Source: CAJCIY01 sp036379355 (GTDB lineage: Bacteria > Actinomycetota > Actinomycetes > Mycobacteriales > CAJCIY01). From it: 17,868 bases of DNA. The notes beneath the pieces were generated by a model. That model was not told where the DNA came from. It searched no databases and worked only from the letters and a program-made list of their open reading frames with translations. Made by a program: the position numbers and the translations under genes. Shown in pieces: positions 14,368 through 17,868 of the stretch; positions within the stretch are counted from its first letter, which is position 1; each line of letters starts with the position of its first letter. The DNA lies in NCBI GenBank assembly GCA_036379355.1, contig DASVGV010000106.1:1-17868 (forward strand), in the 5' to 3' direction.

Positions 14368-14897
14368 TGCGGGCGCTCGTCTGGGCGCAGTCCGCCGACG
14401 GGGTCATCGGCCGCGACGGAGCACTGCCGTGGCAGCTGCCGGAGGACATGGCGCTGTTCCGCGCGCTGACCGCCGGGGGCACGGTGGTCATGGGCCGGCG
14501 GACGTGGGAGTCGCTGCCCGCGCGGTTCCGGCCGCTGCCCGGCCGGCGCAACGTCGTCCTGACGCGCGGGCACGCCGAGGGCGCCGAGGTGATCGACGAC
14601 CTCGGCCGGGCGCCGGCCGACTGCTGGGTCATCGGCGGGGAGCGGGTCTACGCGGCCGCCCTGCCCAGCGCGGACCTGCTGGTCACGACCTATGTCGAGG
14701 GCCGGTACGACGGCGATGCCTGGGCGCCCACGGTCGACGACGCCTGGCAGCCGATCACCGAATACCCGTGGTGGAGGTCGTCGGGGGGGCTCGCGTACAC
14801 CGTCGTCGCCCGGGTGCGCGACGGTGCGGTCCGCAGCGCCGCCGGGTGCATCCGGGCGCTGGGCGTGCTGGATCGGCACGCGTCCGATCGAGCCTGA
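14367..14897 (+). CDS. dfrA: Dihydrofolate reductase
   Basis: DHFR reduces dihydrofolate to tetrahydrofolate with NADPH and is the target of trimethoprim and methotrexate. The 176-residue product starts MRALVWAQSADGVIGRDGALPWQLPEDM, with the catalytic acid Asp27. The NADPH-binding VVMGRRTWESLP (40-51) and the WVIGGERVYAAALP block are intact. The usual family end (W..S..G..Y.) is at WWRSSGGLAYTVVARVRD, and about 24 further Ala/Arg-rich residues form a tail with no motif that I recognise. The ATG overlaps the thyA stop by one base and has no Shine-Dalgarno of its own, so it is probably translated by reinitiation. Confidence 0.96.
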   Translation: MRALVWAQSADGVIGRDGALPWQLPEDMALFRALTAGGTVVMGRRTWESLPARFRPLPGRRNVVLTRGHAEGAEVIDDLGRAPADCWVIGGERVYAAALPSADLLVTTYVEGRYDGDAWAPTVDDAWQPITEYPWWRSSGGLAYTVVARVRDGAVRSAAGCIRALGVLDRHASDRA

Positions 14898-14964
14898 CCC
14901 GGCGTCGCGTGACGCGCCCACCACCGTTCCGTTTGCCCTCCGGCGCTGTGGCAGACTGGCGGAG

Positions 14965-15009
14965 GCTCGTCGCGCCTGGAACCCCCGACCAGGTGCGACG
15001 AGCTTTCTC
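14965..15009 (+). terminator. Strong hairpin with short U-rich tail after thyA-dfrA
   Basis: Bases 14965-14979 pair with 14989-15003 over 15 positions with a single G-U, around a 9-base C-rich loop (14980-14988). TTTCTC follows (15004-15009). This is a good intrinsic-terminator shape for a GC-rich genome. It lies 68 bases after dfrA and before the dapA promoter, as a terminator of the thyA-dfrA unit should. A CAGACT box at 14952-14957 could instead make it the 5' end of a very short transcript. Confidence 0.65.
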
Positions 15010-15037
15010 GCGTCCACGACCGCCAGCGGGCGGGCGA

Positions 15038-15043
15038 TACCCT
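15038..15043 (+). promoter_or_regulatory. Putative -10 box (TACCCT) of leaderless dapA transcript
   Basis: TACCCT fits TANNNT and ends six bases before the dapA ATG, with no Shine-Dalgarno in between, so transcription probably starts at the start codon. No clear -35 is seen upstream. Confidence 0.6.
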
Positions 15044-15049
15044 CGCGGC

Positions 15050-15946
15050 ATGAGTGCGCTGCCCCCGGCCCCGTTCGGGCGGGTTCTCACCGCGATGGTG
15101 ACGCCGTTCACCGACGACGGCGCCCTGGACCTGGACGCCGCGGTCCGGGTGGCCACCCACCTGGCCGACCACGGCCACGACGGGCTGGTCCTGCTGGGGA
15201 CGACGGGGGAGGCCGCCACCACCAGCGAGGCGGAGCAGGCCGACGTGTTGCGGGCCGTCCTCGACGCCGTCGGCGGTCGGCTGCAGGTCGTCTACGGCGT
15301 CGGCTCCAACGACACCGCGCACGCGCGCGAACTGGCGCGCATCGGGGCCAAGGCGGGCGTTCAGGGCCTGCTGGCGACCACCCCGTACTACACCCGACCG
15401 ACGCAGGACGGGGTCATCGCGCATGTCGAGGCAATCGCCGCCGAGACGGACCTGCCGCTGATGCTCTACGACGTGCCGACCCGTACGGGGCTGGCGCTGG
15501 AGAGCGACACCATCGTGCGGCTCGCGGACCACCCGAGGGTGGTCGCGATCAAGGATGCCAAGGGCCGGCTGGTGGAGACCGCCGAGGTCCGCCGCCGGGC
15601 TCCGGACCTCGCCGTGTACAGCGGCTCCGACGAGTACACGCTCCCGCTCCTGTCGCTCGGCGCTGTCGGCGTCGTCAGCGTCCTCGCCCACGTGGCCGGC
15701 GACGAGATCGCCGCGATGATCCGGGCGTTCGACGCCGGCGACGTCGCGACCGCCCGCGACCTGCACCTGCAACTGTCGCCGGCGGCCCTCGCGATCTTCG
15801 CGTTCGCCAGCCCGGCGCCGATCAAGGCCGCGCTCGCCGACCGTGGCCTGTGCTCGGCGACGGTGCGCCTGCCGCTGCTCCCCGGCACCGAGGCCCAGCG
15901 CGCTCGGCTGCGGGACGCGCTCGCGCTGGCGGGCCTCGCCGCGTGA
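15050..15946 (+). CDS. dapA: 4-hydroxy-tetrahydrodipicolinate synthase
   Basis: DapA condenses pyruvate with aspartate semialdehyde, the first dedicated step to diaminopimelate and lysine. The 298-residue (beta/alpha)8 protein has GTTGE at 50-54 (the Thr pair of the proton relay), TTPYYTRP with Tyr114, YDVPTRTG with Tyr140 and Arg145, and the Schiff-base Lys168 in VVAIKDAKG. All catalytic residues are present. The ATG leaves the common N-terminus before RVLTAMVTPFTDDG and sits just behind a -10 box. The stop overlaps the rnj GTG as GTGA. dapA next to RNase J and ftsK is a conserved actinobacterial arrangement. Confidence 0.97.
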   Translation: MSALPPAPFGRVLTAMVTPFTDDGALDLDAAVRVATHLADHGHDGLVLLGTTGEAATTSEAEQADVLRAVLDAVGGRLQVVYGVGSNDTAHARELARIGAKAGVQGLLATTPYYTRPTQDGVIAHVEAIAAETDLPLMLYDVPTRTGLALESDTIVRLADHPRVVAIKDAKGRLVETAEVRRRAPDLAVYSGSDEYTLPLLSLGAVGVVSVLAHVAGDEIAAMIRAFDAGDVATARDLHLQLSPAALAIFAFASPAPIKAALADRGLCSATVRLPLLPGTEAQRARLRDALALAGLAA

Positions 15947-17628
15947 GCCACCCCCACTACGACCTGACCGCGCCGCCGCCCCTGGCCGAGGGCGCGCTGC
16001 GGGTGGTCGCCCTCGGCGGCATCGGCGAGATCGGCCGCAACATGACGGTCTTCGAGTACGGCGGCCGGCTGCTCGTCGTCGACTGCGGGGTGCTGTTCCC
16101 GGAGGACCACCAGCCCGGCGTCGACCTGATCCTCCCGGACTTCTCCGCCATCCGGGACCGCCTGGACGACATCGAGGCCATCGTGCTGACGCACGCGCAC
16201 GAGGACCACATCGGCGCGGTCCCGTACCTCCTGCGCGAGCGGGGCGACATCCCGATCCTCGGGTCGAAGTTCACCCTCTCGCTGCTGGAGGCGAAGCTCG
16301 GCGAGCACCGCCAGAAGCCACCCCTCCACGTGGTCGCCGAGGAGCAGACCGAGCGACGGGGCGCGTTCCACCTCGAGTTCCTGGCGGTCAACCACTCGGT
16401 TCCGGATGCCCTGGCGGTGGCGATCCGCACGCCTGCGGGACTCGTCCTGCACACCGGCGACTTCAAGATGGACCAGACGCCGATCGACGGCCGGCTCACC
16501 GACCTCGGAGGCTTCGCCCGTCTCGGGCGCGAGGGTGTCGACCTGCTGCTGTCGGACTCGACCAACGCCGAGGTTCCCGGCTTCGTGACCTCCGAGCGCG
16601 AGATCGGTCCGGTGCTGCGGCAGGTGCTGGCCGGCGCCCGCAAGCGCGTGATCGTTGCCTGCTTCGCCTCGCACGTGCATCGCGTGCAGCAGACCCTCGA
16701 CGCCGCGCACGCCGCCGGCCGGCACGTCGCCTTCGTCGGACGCTCGATGGTCCGCAACATGAACATCGCCCGGGACCTGGGCTACCTGCATGTCCCGGGG
16801 GGTCTGGTCGTCGACCTGAAGGACGTCGAGGCGCTGCCGGAGGACAAGATCGTGCTCGTCTCCACCGGCTCGCAGGGCGAGCCGATGTCGGCGCTGTCGC
16901 GCATGGCCAACCGGGACCACCCGATCCGGATCGAGCCGGGTGACACGGTGGTGCTGGCCAGCTCACTCATCCCCGGAAACGAGAACGCGGTCTTCCGGGT
17001 GATCAACGGCCTCTCCCGGTGGGGCGCGACCGTGGTGCACAAGTCCACCGCGCTGGTGCACGTGTCCGGCCACGCGCCCGCGGGAGAGCTGCTGTACGTC
17101 CTCAACGCCGTCCGGCCGACGAACCTGATGCCCGTGCACGGCGAGTGGCGGCACCTGCGTGCGCACGCGGAGATCGCCCGCCTGTCGGGACTCGCGCCCG
17201 ACCGGGTGGTGATCGCCGAGGACGGCGTCGTGGTGGACCTGGTCGACGGCCTCGCGTCGATCAGCGGGGCGGTCGAGTGCGGGTACGTCTACGTCGACGG
17301 GCTGGCCGTCGGCGACGTCACCGAGGTGTCGCTGAAGGACCGGCGCATCCTCGGCGACGAGGGAATCGTCACGATCACGATCGTGGTCGACGCCGGCAGT
17401 GGCAAGATCGTCGGCGGGCCCGAGATCCACGCCCGCGGGGTGTCCGACGAGCCCGGCGCGTTCGACGACGCCGTACGCCTTGCCGCCGAGGCGGTCGAGA
17501 GCGCCCTCCGCGAAGGCGTCACGGACCGCACCGCCCTGCAGCAGAGAGTGCGGCGTGCGGTCGGCCGCTGGGTGAGCGACACCTACCGCCGCCGGCCGAT
17601 GATCGCCCCGCTCGTCCTCGAGGTCTGA
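15943..17628 (+). CDS. rnj: Ribonuclease J
   Basis: RNase J is a metallo-beta-lactamase/beta-CASP nuclease with endonuclease and 5'-3' exonuclease activity in mRNA decay and rRNA processing. The 561-residue product has VALGGIGEIGRNMTVFEYGG at the start and the zinc motif HxHxDH as His84, His86, Asp88 and His89 in LTHAHEDHIGAVPYLL. GDFKMDQTPIDG and SDSTNAEVPGF follow. The beta-CASP part includes FASHVHRVQQ, GRSMVRNMNIARDLGYL and STGSQGEPMSAL. PVHGEWRHLRAHAEIA is the family's later metal/phosphate-site block, and a C-terminal domain ends YRRRPMIAPLVLEV. GTG was chosen for the GTGA overlap with dapA and the family N-terminus. PNPase, encoded upstream in this window, is its partner in RNA decay. 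Confidence 0.97.
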   Translation: MSHPHYDLTAPPPLAEGALRVVALGGIGEIGRNMTVFEYGGRLLVVDCGVLFPEDHQPGVDLILPDFSAIRDRLDDIEAIVLTHAHEDHIGAVPYLLRERGDIPILGSKFTLSLLEAKLGEHRQKPPLHVVAEEQTERRGAFHLEFLAVNHSVPDALAVAIRTPAGLVLHTGDFKMDQTPIDGRLTDLGGFARLGREGVDLLLSDSTNAEVPGFVTSEREIGPVLRQVLAGARKRVIVACFASHVHRVQQTLDAAHAAGRHVAFVGRSMVRNMNIARDLGYLHVPGGLVVDLKDVEALPEDKIVLVSTGSQGEPMSALSRMANRDHPIRIEPGDTVVLASSLIPGNENAVFRVINGLSRWGATVVHKSTALVHVSGHAPAGELLYVLNAVRPTNLMPVHGEWRHLRAHAEIARLSGLAPDRVVIAEDGVVVDLVDGLASISGAVECGYVYVDGLAVGDVTEVSLKDRRILGDEGIVTITIVVDAGSGKIVGGPEIHARGVSDEPGAFDDAVRLAAEAVESALREGVTDRTALQQRVRRAVGRWVSDTYRRRPMIAPLVLEV

Positions 17629-17691
17629 CCGCCCGACTCGGGTTCGGCGCCGCGTCCGGCGCGCCTGAGCGTGAGCCGGCGGCGTCGCCGA

Positions 17692-17697
17692 TAGCGT
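17692..17697 (+). promoter_or_regulatory. Putative -10 box (TAGCGT) upstream of the last gene
   Basis: TAGCGT ends seven bases before the ATG at 17705 with no Shine-Dalgarno between them, the same spacing as at ribF, thyA and dapA. The rest of the 76-base gap after rnj is GC-rich and shows no convincing terminator. Confidence 0.5.
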
Positions 17698-17704
17698 CGC
17701 GACC

Positions 17705-17868
17705 ATGGCCACCCGTACGCCGACGCGCAGCCGCAGCGCGGCCGGACGCACGAGCCGGAGCGCAGCGTCCCGCAGCGCGTCGACGCGGTCGGGCAGCGCG
17801 AGCCGGCGTCCCGCCCCGCGGGCGGCGACCCGCCGAGCGGCCCCGGCGCGCGGCCGGTCCGGCCCGGG
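17705..17868 (+). CDS. ftsK: Probable DNA translocase FtsK, N-terminal fragment (runs off window)
   Basis: Only the first 54 codons are present. They encode a strongly basic, Ser/Arg/Ala-rich start (MATRTPTRSRSAAGRTSRSA...) with no domain yet visible. Actinobacterial FtsK proteins often begin with a basic disordered stretch of this kind before the membrane segments, and ftsK is the standard gene shortly after dapA-rnj. FtsK pumps DNA at the division septum and activates XerCD recombination. The call therefore rests on position and composition, not on a catalytic motif. Another gene with a basic N-terminus cannot be excluded. Confidence 0.65.
   Translation, partial: MATRTPTRSRSAAGRTSRSAASRSASTRSGSASRRPAPRAATRRAAPARGRSGP

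Noticed and set aside
14692..15942. The reading frame of RNase J stays open upstream through dapA and into dfrA
   Set aside because: The upstream translation is an out-of-frame shadow of dapA; the RNase J family start is at the GTG overlapping the dapA stop.
15466..16920. A 484-codon minus-strand open frame opposite dapA and rnj
   Set aside because: Both sense genes have intact catalytic motifs; the antisense product has none.

Overview
The window is ordinary chromosomal DNA from a high-GC actinobacterium. The GC content is very high, third positions are almost all G or C, GTG and TTG starts are common, and infB has a long Gly/Arg/Pro-rich N-terminal region. The gene order infB, DUF503, rbfA, truB, ribF, rpsO, pnp, M16 peptidase, dapB ... 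dapA, rnj, ftsK is the one I know from Streptomyces, Mycobacterium and relatives. I cannot name the genus from this sequence.

Region 1 (1-3815) is a translation and ribosome-maturation operon: infB (5' end outside the window), a DUF503/YlxP-like gene, rbfA and truB, closely packed with a GTGA overlap at rbfA/truB. A 140-base gap follows. It holds a tandem hairpin-forming repeat and an apparent leaderless promoter for ribF. rpsO has its own promoter and leader. pnp lies behind a 222-base gap containing a post-rpsO hairpin, a possible promoter and a stem that covers the pnp Shine-Dalgarno sequence. pnp, an M16 zinc peptidase and dapB then run together.

Region 2 (9770-13483) is the accessory part. 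A small membrane protein and a flavin disulfide oxidoreductase with an altered C-terminal catalytic motif lie on the plus strand. Converging on them is a minus-strand operon of three genes: a ribbon-helix-helix (RHH) regulator, a DUF4097 beta-repeat protein and a GNAT acetyltransferase. Its promoter lies inside a perfect 19-bp inverted repeat built from 11-bp-spaced boxes, and its mRNA appears to begin at the start codon. This is the most interesting structure in the window and fits tight autoregulation by the RHH protein.

Region 3 (13558-17868) returns to core metabolism: thyA-dfrA (dTMP synthesis and folate recycling), a strong hairpin, dapA-rnj, and the first 54 codons of a gene that is probably ftsK. 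dapA and dapB, acting in consecutive steps of lysine/diaminopimelate synthesis, flank the accessory region.

A recurring feature is a TANNNT box 6-7 bases before the start codon (ribF, thyA, dapA, ftsK; a weaker match at the RHH gene), which suggests leaderless transcripts. I found no CRISPR array, tRNA, rRNA, insertion sequence or phage gene, and no clear sign of a wholly new system. The RHH-DUF4097-GNAT operon and its operator are the best lead.
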